Shown piece after piece: positions 1-11,273 of a stretch of 64,000 nucleotides of DNA (its first letter is position 1; every line of letters starts with the position of its first letter). The notes beneath the pieces were generated by a model. It did no database searches and was not told the origin of the DNA. It saw nothing but the letters and a program-made list of their open reading frames with translations. The position numbers and the translations under genes were made by a program. Where the stretch lies: contig NZ_JAAIKR010000001.1 in assembly GCF_018221465.1 (NCBI RefSeq), positions 682,001 to 746,000 of the forward strand, in the 5' to 3' direction. Origin of the DNA: Shewanella intestini (lineage in GTDB: Bacteria > Pseudomonadota > Gammaproteobacteria > Enterobacterales > Shewanellaceae).

Positions 1-1301
<1,301 letters not shown>

Positions 1302-1302
<1 letters not shown>

Positions 1303-2450
1303 TGATTCCATATGGGCATCAATCTATTTCAAATGCAGATATTGAAGCGGTTACTTCAGTGCTTAAGTCAGACTTTTTAACCCAAGGTCCGCAGGTGCCA
1401 TTATTTGAACAAAGTATTGCGAATCTTACTCAGTCAAAATTCGCTGTCGCGGCAAACAGTGCTACGTCATTATTACATGCGGCTTGTATCGCGTTAGACG
1501 TCAGTAAAAACGATATTGTATGGACCAGCCCTATTTCGTTTGTTGCTTCATCTAATTGCGCTTTGTATTGCGCAGCTCAAATCGACTTTGTAGATATTGA
1601 CCCTGAGACTGCCAATATATGTCCAATAGCCTTAGCGGCAAAGCTTGTCATTGCCGAGAAAAATAACAAATTACCTAAAGTTATTATTGTTGTTCACATT
1701 GCAGGTCACAGTTGCGACATGACACCAATAGCTCAACTTGCTCGACAATTTGACATTAAAATTATTGAAGATGCAGCGCATGCCATTGGTGGTCATTATT
1801 TAGAACACCCTATTGGCAGTTGTCGATACAGTGATATAACCGTTTTTAGTTTTCACCCTGTTAAGATAATTACTACAGCAGAAGGCGGTGTTGCAACAAC
1901 AAATGACCCTCTGTTAGCAAAATCGATGGCCATGACTTGTAGCCATGGTATAACAAAAAATCACAATGAATTTACTGAGTTTGAGCAAGGTGCTTGGTAT
2001 TATGAACAACAGTCGTTGGGGTTTAATTATCGAATGACGGATTTGCAAGCCGCTCTTGGTAACAGTCAACTGAATCAACTAAGTACATTTGTAAATAAGC
2101 GAAATGCATTGGCATTACGTTATCAACAGCAGTTTAAAAATACACAAATCAATGTCATCACACCGTTAGAAGGTACGCTAAGTGCTTATCATTTATTATT
2201 AATCAAGTTACCACAACATTGCGATCGAAAATATGTTTTTGATGAAATGAGAAAAGCAGGTATCGGCGTGCATGTGCATTACATTCCCATCCATTTACAG
2301 CCTTATTATCAAGGTTTAGGCTTTAAAACAGGAGATTTCCCTTTAGCTGAAGCTTATTATCAATCTTGCCTCACATTACCTTTGTTTCCTGATTTAACTG
2401 TTGATGAGCAAAATGTTATTTGCGCCAAGTTAAAGGAATTAGTTCAGTAA
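1302..2450 (+). CDS. pseC: UDP-4-amino-4,6-dideoxy-N-acetyl-beta-L-altrosamine transaminase, PseC
   Basis: PseC is the second enzyme of pseudaminic acid synthesis. It uses PLP and glutamate to aminate the C4 keto group of the PseB product. The 382-residue protein has the DegT/DnrJ/EryC1 aminotransferase fold: an N-terminal motif near SDFLTQGP, an EDAAHAIGG motif around the PLP-binding aspartate, and the Schiff-base lysine K188 in FHPVKIITTAEGG. Its start overlaps the pseB stop by one base, so the pair forms one operon. No further pse gene follows. After the stop there is only a weak hairpin (ACGGCAA at 2475, TTGCCGT at 2513) followed by a T-rich tract. Confidence 0.93.
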
Positions 2451-2831
2451 TAAGTAGACTAATTCCAACTAGAGACGGCAATTAAATTATTTAGAATAAA
2501 ATATTCGTTTTTTTGCCGTTAGTTTTTGTTGGATATAAGTAAGTTTCCTCTATCTGTGAGTGTTTAGATAACGTCATTTAATGGACTGACCGTCCTGATA
2601 ATACTTCTGCGATATGGCGTAATAGGTGGTCAATACACTGTTTGTGTAAATTGACTTCTGATTCGTATTAAAATTGGAATCAATATGCCACTAAAAGGCT
2701 ACAGGTGCTGGCACTAGCTTTGCGTTTACAAAAATACTACAAACAATTACCTTTCTTTACTTTTAACTATCAATTAAAAGGCTTAACATTTCTCCAACAT
2801 TAGTTTTGTACACTTCTTATGGGAAATAGTT
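2451..2831. other. Intergenic region pseC to lipoprotein
   Basis: There is no convincing gene. A weak terminator-like pairing (2475-2481 with 2513-2519, then T-rich sequence) follows pseC. On the minus strand, about 2690 to 2580, an open stretch of roughly 37 codons without a good start could be a gene remnant, but I recognise no family in it. The remainder is AT-rich leader of the downstream lipoprotein gene. Confidence 0.4.
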
Positions 2832-5800
2832 ATGTCCATATTCAGTAATACACCTCACCCCTTGCTTTGTGCATTTACTTTAGCGTTGTTACTTAGTGGT
2901 TGTGGCGGCTCTGATGGCGGGGACAACGCTGATAGCGGCAACATTATTGGTGGCGATAGCGGCAACACTGAAACCGGAGGCTCAGAAGAAGATGATTCAC
3001 AAGAGACCGGTTCGGGTGAAGATGACTCACAAGGTGATGACAACGAAGAAGGTGAAAGTGATGACAATGGCTCAGCTGGTGACCCAGTAGAAGAGAGTCC
3101 AGCTATTTTCACCACTGGCATGGCGGCGTTAAATGACACCGGTATTACCTTTGGGGCAAACAACGATATTAATGGCAGTAATTGTGATACTGGCTTATTG
3201 GCTAGTGATAACGTGACTAAATTAGCGCAAGACTGCAGTCAAGGGCGCAGTGCGCAAAATAGCGCACAACATGGTTTTGATTTCAGTCGAATTAATACAG
3301 ATGGTTCTGAATACACCGGTAATGGCAATTATGCTAGTCAGCCTTGGGCTTGTGTTCGTGATAACCGCACCGGGTTAATGTGGGAAGTCAAAACAACCGA
3401 TGGTGGTATTCATGATTATCGTCACATGTATCGCTGGGGAGGGTTAACTGGGCTTGACCGAACCAATCCAGAACGTATAGGCGATTACTATGATGATTGG
3501 AACAGTTTAATTATTAACACTAATGAACAATCATTATGTGGCTATAGTGACTGGCAAGTGCCCAATAATGCGCAGTTGATGTCGATTGCTCACTTTGGTG
3601 CAAACCGCCGAGCAATGAAAATTGATACTAATTATTTCCCTAATACAGTGGATGAGTTTTATTGGAGCGCCATGCCGTATAGGGGCGAGCATGGTGGTTT
3701 TTATGCTTGGGCATTTCAGTTTGTCTTTGCTAACAATAAAAATGTACAACGCTATCAACCTTCTGCGCTGCGCTTAGTGCGAGCCATTGACCCAATAACA
3801 ACCCAAGATATTCCTCAACAAACACCAGATGAACGTTATAGTATACACGACGATGGTACCGTGACCGATTTAGCTACAGGGCTGATGTGGACACAATGTG
3901 TTGCAGGGCGAGAGGGCATTGATTGCGCTAGCGGCAGTGGTCAAAGTATGATCTGGGCTGATGCGCTTGAATATGCTCAAACAAGCACTTTTGCGCAATA
4001 TGATGATTGGCGTTTGCCTAATAATAAAGAGTTGTTCTCATTAGTGGATTTCAATCGTGTTAGCCCCGCGATAAATGTCACTATTTTCCCTGCCACCACC
4101 AATGAATACACATGGTCATCATCACCTATGGTTGAATTTGATCAAGACTCTTGGTTTGTAAATTTTAAAACGGGACTTAATTGGTTTAAAGGTCGCAGTG
4201 ACACGATGTTAGTCAGATTAGTGCGCGCTGGCATTGATGATAACCAATTAGCCGCAGTGGATGTCCAACAAAACGAGTCACTGATTGAAGATGACGGCTT
4301 AGGCTCAGTAGCAGGTGTTATGGAACCTGTTGATGTGCATGCACAACTGTTAATAACCGAGCAAGGTTTTACCGGAGACCCAACCACAGGGCGCAACTTA
4401 CCTGAAATTGAAAATGCTATTGCTCAATTAGGTAAAGCATTATTTTATACCAAACGCTTAAGCGGCGAATTTGATACCGCTTGTGCATCTTGTCATCACC
4501 CAATGCTAGGTGGCGGCGATAATCTTTCATGGCCTGTTGGTTATGATGCTGTTGATGTGTTTCATCAATTCTCACCAAATTTACTCGGCCCAGGACGTCA
4601 CTTTAATGGCTCTGCAAGTGATGAACTTGCTGGCTATCCTGTTATTGGTCGTAATGCGCCGACAATATTCAATATTGGTTTGATTGATCGAGCTTTATTT
4701 TGGGATGGCAGGATTGAAAGTGTTAGCGCGACAAAAGGGGCGCGCGGAACGGACGCTGGCATTATTACTCCAGACTCTTTTAATGCAAATACGGCGGACA
4801 GCCTTGTGCCATTAGGGGCGTCGTTAGCCAATGCACAGTCACGTTTTCCGCTAGTTAATCATGATGAAATGCGCGGTGATGTGCCACTGGAAAATACGCA
4901 TCAACACTATCGCGATATGCTAGCTGCTCGTTTTAAAGGGCATGCTCATTGGGAAGCGATGTTCTTGGCAGCCTATGGCAGTACCAATATTAACTTTGAT
5001 CTTATCGCGCAGGCTCTTGCTGCTTTTGAAGAGTCAATGGTGTTTGCCAATAACCCGTGGAAAGAATATGTCAGCGCAATTAAAGGTGATGTCAGTGCCG
5101 ATATCGATGCATTAAATTATGACCAAAAAGTTGGTGCGGTGTTGTTTATGACCGCTGGTGATGAAGGCGGCGCCGCTTGTAGTCAGTGTCATTCTGGCGA
5201 TGCCTTTAGCGATAGTCAGTTTCATGCTATTGGCCTTGGGCAAGTTGGTCCAGGTAATGGCGATAACACCCTGTTTGTCACTAATGGTGATCTAGGGCGT
5301 CAGAATGTCAATGGTGATGTCACCCAAGCTTACCACTTTAGAACCCCTGGGCTGCTCAATATTGCGCAAACGGGTCCTTACATGCACAACGGCGCACTAT
5401 CGACGTTACGTCAAGTGATGGATGTTTACGGCAATCCTGGCGGTGCAATGAATGACTTACTCGGCATAGGTACCATTTTAAATGCCAACGCCGTATTTAA
5501 TGAGTTGCAAAATGCCAATTATTGTCAATTACAATCTGTGGTACAACTTATGGATAAGACCGGCGAGAGTTGTGAGCAAGTGTTTAACAATATGAACCCA
5601 GATGCGGTGTTAAATACACGAGTCTTATTCCGTCAAAGCTTTAGCGACACGTCGCATTCACCCGCACCAGAAATCGATATTAATGTTAAGCAATCAGATA
5701 ATGTAGTTGCGTTTATGGAAGCGTTAACCGACCCATGTGTGACTGAGCGAGCTTGTTTGCAACCATGGATTATTGATGCAAGTAATTGGGAAAACCACCC

Positions 5801-5864
5801 TGATTACGCAGATAACCCAGAATATATTTTAATTGGTCAAGACCGTGATGGAAATGTGCTTTAA
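2832..5864 (+). CDS. Lipoprotein with two DUF1566/Lcl domains fused to a di-haem cytochrome c peroxidase
   Basis: This is a 1010-residue exported protein. A signal peptide ends in the lipobox L-S-G-C24, predicting a lipid-anchored product. An acidic Asp/Glu/Ser/Gly-rich linker runs to about residue 90. Two DUF1566 (Lcl C-terminal) repeats follow, each with the GLMW signature (near residues 181 and 349) and paired DWR/DWQ-P-N motifs. From about residue 500 there is a MauG/CcpA-type di-haem peroxidase module with haem-binding C551-A-S-C554-H555 and C783-S-Q-C786-H787 and the late motif GPYMHNG. Family members reduce peroxide or carry out long-range oxidation in the periplasm. The physiological role here is unknown. 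The gene stands alone, with a strong terminator directly after it. I am confident of the domains and unsure of the function. Confidence 0.88.
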   Translation: MSIFSNTPHPLLCAFTLALLLSGCGGSDGGDNADSGNIIGGDSGNTETGGSEEDDSQETGSGEDDSQGDDNEEGESDDNGSAGDPVEESPAIFTTGMAALNDTGITFGANNDINGSNCDTGLLASDNVTKLAQDCSQGRSAQNSAQHGFDFSRINTDGSEYTGNGNYASQPWACVRDNRTGLMWEVKTTDGGIHDYRHMYRWGGLTGLDRTNPERIGDYYDDWNSLIINTNEQSLCGYSDWQVPNNAQLMSIAHFGANRRAMKIDTNYFPNTVDEFYWSAMPYRGEHGGFYAWAFQFVFANNKNVQRYQPSALRLVRAIDPITTQDIPQQTPDERYSIHDDGTVTDLATGLMWTQCVAGREGIDCASGSGQSMIWADALEYAQTSTFAQYDDWRLPNNKELFSLVDFNRVSPAINVTIFPATTNEYTWSSSPMVEFDQDSWFVNFKTGLNWFKGRSDTMLVRLVRAGIDDNQLAAVDVQQNESLIEDDGLGSVAGVMEPVDVHAQLLITEQGFTGDPTTGRNLPEIENAIAQLGKALFYTKRLSGEFDTACASCHHPMLGGGDNLSWPVGYDAVDVFHQFSPNLLGPGRHFNGSASDELAGYPVIGRNAPTIFNIGLIDRALFWDGRIESVSATKGARGTDAGIITPDSFNANTADSLVPLGASLANAQSRFPLVNHDEMRGDVPLENTHQHYRDMLAARFKGHAHWEAMFLAAYGSTNINFDLIAQALAAFEESMVFANNPWKEYVSAIKGDVSADIDALNYDQKVGAVLFMTAGDEGGAACSQCHSGDAFSDSQFHAIGLGQVGPGNGDNTLFVTNGDLGRQNVNGDVTQAYHFRTPGLLNIAQTGPYMHNGALSTLRQVMDVYGNPGGAMNDLLGIGTILNANAVFNELQNANYCQLQSVVQLMDKTGESCEQVFNNMNPDAVLNTRVLFRQSFSDTSHSPAPEIDINVKQSDNVVAFMEALTDPCVTERACLQPWIIDASNWENHPDYADNPEYILIGQDRDGNVL

Positions 5865-5875
5865 ATGAACAATGC

Positions 5876-5909
5876 TAAGCGTGCAGGTTATATGCACGCT
5901 TATTTTTTT
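5876..5909 (+). terminator. Rho-independent terminator of the lipoprotein-peroxidase gene
   Basis: A perfect 10-bp stem (TAAGCGTGCA with TGCACGCTTA) with a 7-base loop is followed by seven T. It starts 12 bases after the stop codon. Confidence 0.9.
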
Positions 5910-6087
5910 GTGTTTTTTAAAGGAACAACAATAAAAATAATAGTTAAATTCAACGCGCCAACGCTAAATTTGTCTACACTCAATTATATGTTAGGCATTG
6001 TTATTTAAGGTTTAGGCTTGCTGTTACGGCGCAAATATTTGTCAATCAGCAATGCACATCTTGGCTAGCAATTTAAAAGGGGATGCT

Positions 6088-6504
6088 ATGGATTCAATTA
6101 AAATTGCAGATCATATGGACAGACAACCGGTATTGCTAAAAAGTGATATGTCATTAGCAGTGGCCGTTGAATTATTATTAGACAGCAAAAAAGGGGGCGC
6201 GCCAGTGATATCCTCTCAAGGGGAATTAGTGGGCTTTTTATCTCAGCAAGACTGCTTGGCTGTTATGCTAAAAAGTAGTTATCACTGTGACCTTACCAGT
6301 ACCGTTGCCGACTGTATGAAAACACCGGTATTAACGGTGTCACCTCAAGACAGTATGCTGCAATTAGCGGAGCAAATGTTAGGGGAAAAACCGAAAATTT
6401 ATCCAGTTGTCAGTAATAATAAAGTGATTGGAACCATTAATCGCACCAATGTTCTTAATGCTATTAATACCTATATGCAGCAATGTTACTTAGCACCGGC
6501 TTAA
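6088..6504 (+). CDS. CBS-domain pair protein
   Basis: A small protein of 138 residues made almost entirely of two CBS domains (about 5-60 and 75-130). This module binds adenosyl nucleotides and often regulates a partner. Visible features are the hydrophobic strand LVGFLSQQDCL at the end of the first domain and VIGTINRTNVL at the end of the second. The ATG at 6088 is preferred over 6052 because AAGGGGA at 6076-6082 is a good ribosome binding site and the CBS fold begins right after it. No enzymatic domain is attached, so it is probably a stand-alone sensor or regulator. Its partner cannot be told from the neighbours, which are separate transcription units. Confidence 0.8.
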   Translation: MDSIKIADHMDRQPVLLKSDMSLAVAVELLLDSKKGGAPVISSQGELVGFLSQQDCLAVMLKSSYHCDLTSTVADCMKTPVLTVSPQDSMLQLAEQMLGEKPKIYPVVSNNKVIGTINRTNVLNAINTYMQQCYLAPA

Positions 6505-6757
6505 TCATCTTTATCTGGTTTACTCGTCAATGTTAGGTGAGTTTTCGAGTAAACTATTTGTCTGTAATTTATCATCACAAAAATGGGTTAATTTACTTCG
6601 TTGTTAACTTCAATGCTTTTTTGCCAATAAAAGCAAACATGTTGGACAAAATTGACCTGAACAGGCAATTGCTACATGCTTTTTAGTGATTAGTCATACC
6701 AAAATGGGGTGTTCCTTGTTAGGATCGTTTTTTTGATTATCGGCAAGGGACACAGAA

Positions 6758-9700
6758 TTGACTTCGGGCCTTCATCCTCTTTCTAAAACCTACTTAAACC
6801 AATGTTACCAGCTTGATGCCGCCAAAATCAGGCGTCGGTTGTTTCGTTTAAAAAAAGAACAAGATCAAGATAAAAAAGCCAAAGAAACAGCTAAATTAGA
6901 AGAGATGGCACAACAGGCATTAGCAAAAGCTAAACTTCGCTTTGAAAATCGCCCTCAAGTCAGTTATCCCGATGCTTTACCTGTTTCACAAAAGCGTGAT
7001 GATATTGCAAAGGCCATTGCCAATAACCAAGTGACCATTGTTGCTGGCGAAACCGGTTCAGGTAAAACCACTCAGCTACCAAAAATTTGTTTAGAACTTG
7101 GCTTAGGTACGCGTGGGATGATTGGTCACACCCAACCTCGTCGTCTTGCCGCTCGAAGTGTTGCTAACCGTGTTGCAGAGGAGCTAAACAGTCCTTTGGG
7201 TGAAGTTGTTGGATTTAAAGTACGTTTTGCAGATGCATTAAATGAAGATAGCTACGTTAAATTGATGACAGACGGTATATTACTTGCCGAGCTGACATCT
7301 GATAAGTTTTTAAACCAGTATGACACCATCATTATCGATGAAGCGCATGAACGCAGCTTAAATATCGATTTTATTCTTGGTTACTTAAAACAAGTCTTAA
7401 AAAAACGACCTGATTTAAAAGTCATTATTACATCTGCAACCATTGATGTTGAGCGCTTCTCTAAACATTTTAATGACGCCCCAGTCATTGAAGTTTCAGG
7501 GCGCACCTTCCCTGTAGACACGCGTTATCGTCCATTAGTCAAAGACAATGAAGCTGATTTAGACGTCACCGACGGCATCTTTGCCGCCGTTGATGAGCTG
7601 ATGGCCGCAGGTCCTGGTGACATTCTGATATTTATGAACGGTGAACGCGAAATTCGTGACACCGCTGATATGCTTAGAAAACAGCAATATCGTGATACTG
7701 AAATTTTACCTTTGTACGCACGTCTTTCTTATGGTGAGCAATCCAAAGTGTTTAAAAGCCATATTGGACGGCGCATTGTGTTGGCAACTAACGTAGCTGA
7801 AACGTCATTGACTGTGCCAGGGATTCGTTATGTGATTGATCCCGGTACCGCACGGATAAGCCGTTATAGTTATCGTACTAAAGTGCAACGTTTACCAATT
7901 GAACCCATTTCACAAGCCAGTGCAAATCAGCGTCAAGGTCGTTGTGGTCGGGTAGGGCCAGGTATTTGTATTCGTTTGTATGATGAACAAGATTTTATTC
8001 AGCGTCCTGAGTTTACCGATCCTGAGATACTTCGTACTAACTTGGCTTCGGTTATTTTGCAAATGTTGGCGATTGGTTTAGGTGATATTGGTGGTTTCCC
8101 ATTTATTCAACCACCAGAGCAAAAACATATTCGTGACGGTTTTTTATTGCTTGAAGAGTTACAAGCGGTGGAAAAACGTAAAGGCGATTTAGTGCTAACC
8201 CAACTTGGACGCAATTTATCTAAAATCCCCCTTGATCCTCGCTTAGCGCGCATGGTACTTGCAGCAAATGATTTAGGCTGTTTGCATGAAGTACTGGTGG
8301 TGACGTCTGGATTATCGATTCAAGATCCCCGTGAACGCCCGATTGATAAAAAACAAGCCGCGGATGAATGTCATCGTCGCTTTAGTGACAAAGACTCTGA
8401 CTTTTCGAGTTGGTTGTTATTGTGGGAACACATTAAAGATGGCAAGCGTGAGCTATCGGCAAGCCAGTTTAGAAAGCGCTGTCGTGATGAATACCTTGCT
8501 TACTTACGGGTACGTGAATGGCAAGATCTTTATACTCAAACCCGCCAAGCTGTGCATGATTTAAAATGGCGTTTAAATGATAATGCAGCCGATTATGAAT
8601 CTTTTCATAAGGCGATTTTGTCAGGCTTATTAAGCCATATCGGTTTTAAAGACAATAACAATGAATATTTAGGTGCGCGTAATCGCAAGTTTTTTGTATT
8701 TCCAGGCTCGCCATTAGCGAAAAAAGGTCCTAAGTGGATCATGGCGGCAGAGTTGACTGAAACCTCGCGCTTATTTGCCCGTTGTTGTGCCAAGATTCAG
8801 CCTGAATGGCTAGAGTCGTTGGCTGGCCATTTAGTGAAAAAAAGCTATGTAGAACCACATTTTGAAGCCAAACCGGCAAGCGTTGTCGCGTTTGAAAGCC
8901 AAGTGCTTTATGGCTTACGGTTTGTTAATCGCCGTAAAGTGCAATATGGGCCAATTGATCCTATTGAGGCGCGTGACATCTTTATTCGTAGTGCATTAGC
9001 CGAAGGCGAACTGCAAACTAAAGAAGCCTTTTTTGTAAAAAATCAACAGCTACGCAGTGATATTGAAGACCTAGAACATAAATCTCGCCGCCGAGATATT
9101 CTCGTTGATGAACAAGTGCTGGTGGACTTTTATGAACCACTTATTCCGCAAGGGATTTACAACGCGCCGCTATTTTTTAAATGGTGGAAACAAGCTAAGC
9201 GTGACACGCCAACCTTGCTTGATGTAAATATTGAGCTATTAATGCAGCGTGACGCTGACCATATTTCAGCATTGGACTTCCCAGAAGTGTGGCATAAAGG
9301 CAATTTAACCTTAAAAGTCAGTTATCACTTTTCACCTGGTAATGAAGATGATGGTGTGTCGGTGCATATCCCTGTTGCACTACTTAACCAAGTTGATAGT
9401 GACGATTTTGATTGGCTGGTTGCAGGTTTACGTGAAGAAAAACTGATTGCGTTAATTAAATCGTTACCTAAAAATTTACGCCGAAACTTTGTCCCTGCGC
9501 CTGATTATGCCAAGGCTTGCTTTCAAGCCATGACACCATTTGATATGCCGATGCTTGATGCCATGTGTAAACAGCTATTGCGCATGTCTGGTAATCGTAT
9601 TGCTCCTACTGATTTTGATTTAAGCCAGCTGGCAACTCATTTGCATATTAACTTTAAAGTTGAAGATGACAAAGGGCGCTTAGTTAGTCAAAGTCGTGAT

Positions 9701-10633
9701 TTAGAAGTCTTAAAAGAGACATTACAAGGTGTGGTAGCAAAAGCGATAAGGCAAGTGGCAGATACAGGAATAGAGCAACAAAACATTACTCAATGGAGCT
9801 TTGGTGACTTACCAACACAGTATCAGCAACGTAAAGGTAATTATGAAGTTAAAGCGTATCCTGCGTTAGTGGATAACAACAATGATGTCAGTATTAAATT
9901 GTTTGACGATGAACATGAAGCGCTGCGTCATCATAGGGTCGGACTAAGGCGTTTATTGTTAATTAATATTCCGTCACCGGTAAAACACCTGCAGCAAGCA
10001 TTGCCTAATAAAGCCAAATTGGCGATGTATTTTAATCCTTTTGGTCAGGTACAAATACTCATTGAAGATATTATTAATGCTGCGGTGCAACAATTGCTGG
10101 ATGAGAAAAAGCTTGATGTTCGTCAAGCACAGCAATTTGAACAAGCCAAAGACTGGGTGAGACAAGAGTTAAACCCCACTGCAGAGAAAATATCGCTACA
10201 AGTAGAGCAAATACTAACAGTATATCAACGTGTTAAGAAACGCTTGAAAGGTAAAATCAGCCTAGATATCGCCTTTGCGATGAGTGATATTCAAACCCAA
10301 TTAGATAAGTTAGTCTACAAAGGGTTTGTGGCTCAGTGCGGCTGGCAGCGAATTACTGATATTCATCGTTATTTAATGGCGATAGAAAACCGTTTAGACA
10401 AATTGCCGATTGATCCCACCCGTGACCGGATCCATTTACAAAGTGTGATTAAATTACAGGATATGCTTAATGGTGTACTGGCTAAAGTGCCTAAGTCACA
10501 ACCTGTTCCTCTCGCGTTAGAGGAAGCACGTTGGATGATTGAAGAATACCGAGTGTCATGTTTCGCGCAAGTTCTTGGAACGGCGTATCCGATATCAGAG
10601 AAGCGGGTGATTAATCATATCAATAGTATTTAA
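6758..10633 (+). CDS. hrpA: ATP-dependent RNA helicase HrpA (DEAH box)
   Basis: HrpA is a 3'-5' DEAH-box RNA helicase that acts on mRNA and on stalled ribosomes. The protein has 1291 residues, close to the usual 1300. Walker A G97-ETGSGKTT, the DEAH box D194-H197, an SAT motif (ITSATIDVERF) and motif VI (QRQGRCGRVGPG) are present, followed by the helicase-associated, OB-fold and DUF3418 C-terminal regions. The start is a TTG at 6758, supported by AAGGGA at 6745-6750 with 7-base spacing. No ATG lies in frame upstream before the domain begins. The gene is monocistronic with a strong terminator downstream. Confidence 0.96.
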   Translation: MTSGLHPLSKTYLNQCYQLDAAKIRRRLFRLKKEQDQDKKAKETAKLEEMAQQALAKAKLRFENRPQVSYPDALPVSQKRDDIAKAIANNQVTIVAGETGSGKTTQLPKICLELGLGTRGMIGHTQPRRLAARSVANRVAEELNSPLGEVVGFKVRFADALNEDSYVKLMTDGILLAELTSDKFLNQYDTIIIDEAHERSLNIDFILGYLKQVLKKRPDLKVIITSATIDVERFSKHFNDAPVIEVSGRTFPVDTRYRPLVKDNEADLDVTDGIFAAVDELMAAGPGDILIFMNGEREIRDTADMLRKQQYRDTEILPLYARLSYGEQSKVFKSHIGRRIVLATNVAETSLTVPGIRYVIDPGTARISRYSYRTKVQRLPIEPISQASANQRQGRCGRVGPGICIRLYDEQDFIQRPEFTDPEILRTNLASVILQMLAIGLGDIGGFPFIQPPEQKHIRDGFLLLEELQAVEKRKGDLVLTQLGRNLSKIPLDPRLARMVLAANDLGCLHEVLVVTSGLSIQDPRERPIDKKQAADECHRRFSDKDSDFSSWLLLWEHIKDGKRELSASQFRKRCRDEYLAYLRVREWQDLYTQTRQAVHDLKWRLNDNAADYESFHKAILSGLLSHIGFKDNNNEYLGARNRKFFVFPGSPLAKKGPKWIMAAELTETSRLFARCCAKIQPEWLESLAGHLVKKSYVEPHFEAKPASVVAFESQVLYGLRFVNRRKVQYGPIDPIEARDIFIRSALAEGELQTKEAFFVKNQQLRSDIEDLEHKSRRRDILVDEQVLVDFYEPLIPQGIYNAPLFFKWWKQAKRDTPTLLDVNIELLMQRDADHISALDFPEVWHKGNLTLKVSYHFSPGNEDDGVSVHIPVALLNQVDSDDFDWLVAGLREEKLIALIKSLPKNLRRNFVPAPDYAKACFQAMTPFDMPMLDAMCKQLLRMSGNRIAPTDFDLSQLATHLHINFKVEDDKGRLVSQSRDLEVLKETLQGVVAKAIRQVADTGIEQQNITQWSFGDLPTQYQQRKGNYEVKAYPALVDNNNDVSIKLFDDEHEALRHHRVGLRRLLLINIPSPVKHLQQALPNKAKLAMYFNPFGQVQILIEDIINAAVQQLLDEKKLDVRQAQQFEQAKDWVRQELNPTAEKISLQVEQILTVYQRVKKRLKGKISLDIAFAMSDIQTQLDKLVYKGFVAQCGWQRITDIHRYLMAIENRLDKLPIDPTRDRIHLQSVIKLQDMLNGVLAKVPKSQPVPLALEEARWMIEEYRVSCFAQVLGTAYPISEKRVINHINSI

Positions 10634-10715
10634 CGACTGGTGTACTTGTTTTGTTGTTTTAATTGGTTGTCGCCTGCCTGTTTAATGAGGTTTTCAACTA
10701 ACTAAATAGTAAGGC

Positions 10716-10745
10716 AATAAAACCGGCATTCATGCCGGTTTTATT
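10716..10745 (+). terminator. hrpA terminator
   Basis: Perfect inverted repeat AATAAAACCGGCAT / ATGCCGGTTTTATT around a 2-base centre. The T-rich right arm acts as the U-tract for hrpA, and the symmetry would also let it stop leftward transcription. Confidence 0.88.
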
Positions 10746-10770
10746 TGCGCTCATCTTGTCTCATTTTTGC

Positions 10771-10820
10771 TTAGCATCACTTAGCATCACTTAGCATCAC
10801 TTAGCATCACTTAGCATCAC
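10771..10820. repeat. 5 x 10-bp tandem repeat (TTAGCATCAC)
   Basis: Five identical head-to-tail copies of TTAGCATCAC start 25 bases after the hrpA terminator. The period is close to one helical turn. The array is outside any gene. Identical copies suggest recent expansion by slippage or a selected binding array. Confidence 0.95.
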
Positions 10821-11019
10821 TAAATTTGTTCGATATTGAGGTAACCAGTTAACGCCAATGAAAGAGATTAGCTATTTTCTGTAAGAGGAAGGTTAATCGT
10901 ACATTATGTCGTTTGCATTTAATTTGTCCATTTGGGCTTAGGTTAAAGAGTCCTGTTTAAAGTCCCCTTAATATAAAGCCGTCATCGTCAAACAGAATTC
11001 AAGTAAGTTAATTGGTAAT

Positions 11020-11097
11020 ACTTTCAGTCAACCATGCTTTAAAGGGCTTAAATTGATTGACTTTAAAGCAAAACGCATACGCAACTGAAAGTTTTTT
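11020..11097 (+). ncRNA. Candidate structured small RNA: nested hairpin with T-tract
   Basis: Two inverted repeats are nested. The outer arms ACTTTCAGT (11020-11028) and ACTGAAAGT (11084-11092) enclose the inner arms GCTTTAAAG (11036-11044) and CTTTAAAGC (11061-11069). The outer right arm runs directly into five more T, the form of an intrinsic terminator at the end of a small RNA. No coding sequence fits here. The 5' end, if this is a transcript, is not identified. A degenerate miniature transposable element is an alternative. Confidence 0.35.
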
Positions 11098-11273
11098 GTA
11101 ATTATTGAGTGCAATGTAAATCTAAGTAGGTATAATTTGCGCTAGAAGCTGATCCAACTACCTTCTGATTTTGGTCATTGCTAGATAAAATAGCGGTTGA
11201 TTTAACTTAGCGGATTTATCAAAAAATAAAGCAAGCCAAACCCTACAACGACCTACTAATATTGGAGTGACCT

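Larger units (their letters stand above)
10634..11273. other. Gene-poor region after hrpA
   Basis: The stretch holds the hrpA terminator (10716-10745), a five-copy 10-bp tandem repeat (10771-10820), a nested hairpin with a T-tract (11020-11097), a TATAAT-type minus-10 box at 11131-11136 without a clear minus-35 box, and the leader of the 27-codon ORF at 11274. No larger ORF is credible. The layout would suit one or two small RNA transcription units. Confidence 0.5.

Noticed and set aside
2580-2690. Possible transposase or gene remnant on the minus strand
   Set aside because: The open frame is short, lacks a start and matches no family I can name; no inverted repeats or target duplication were seen.
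10771-10820. CRISPR array
   Set aside because: The 10-bp units are contiguous, without spacers, and no cas gene is present.
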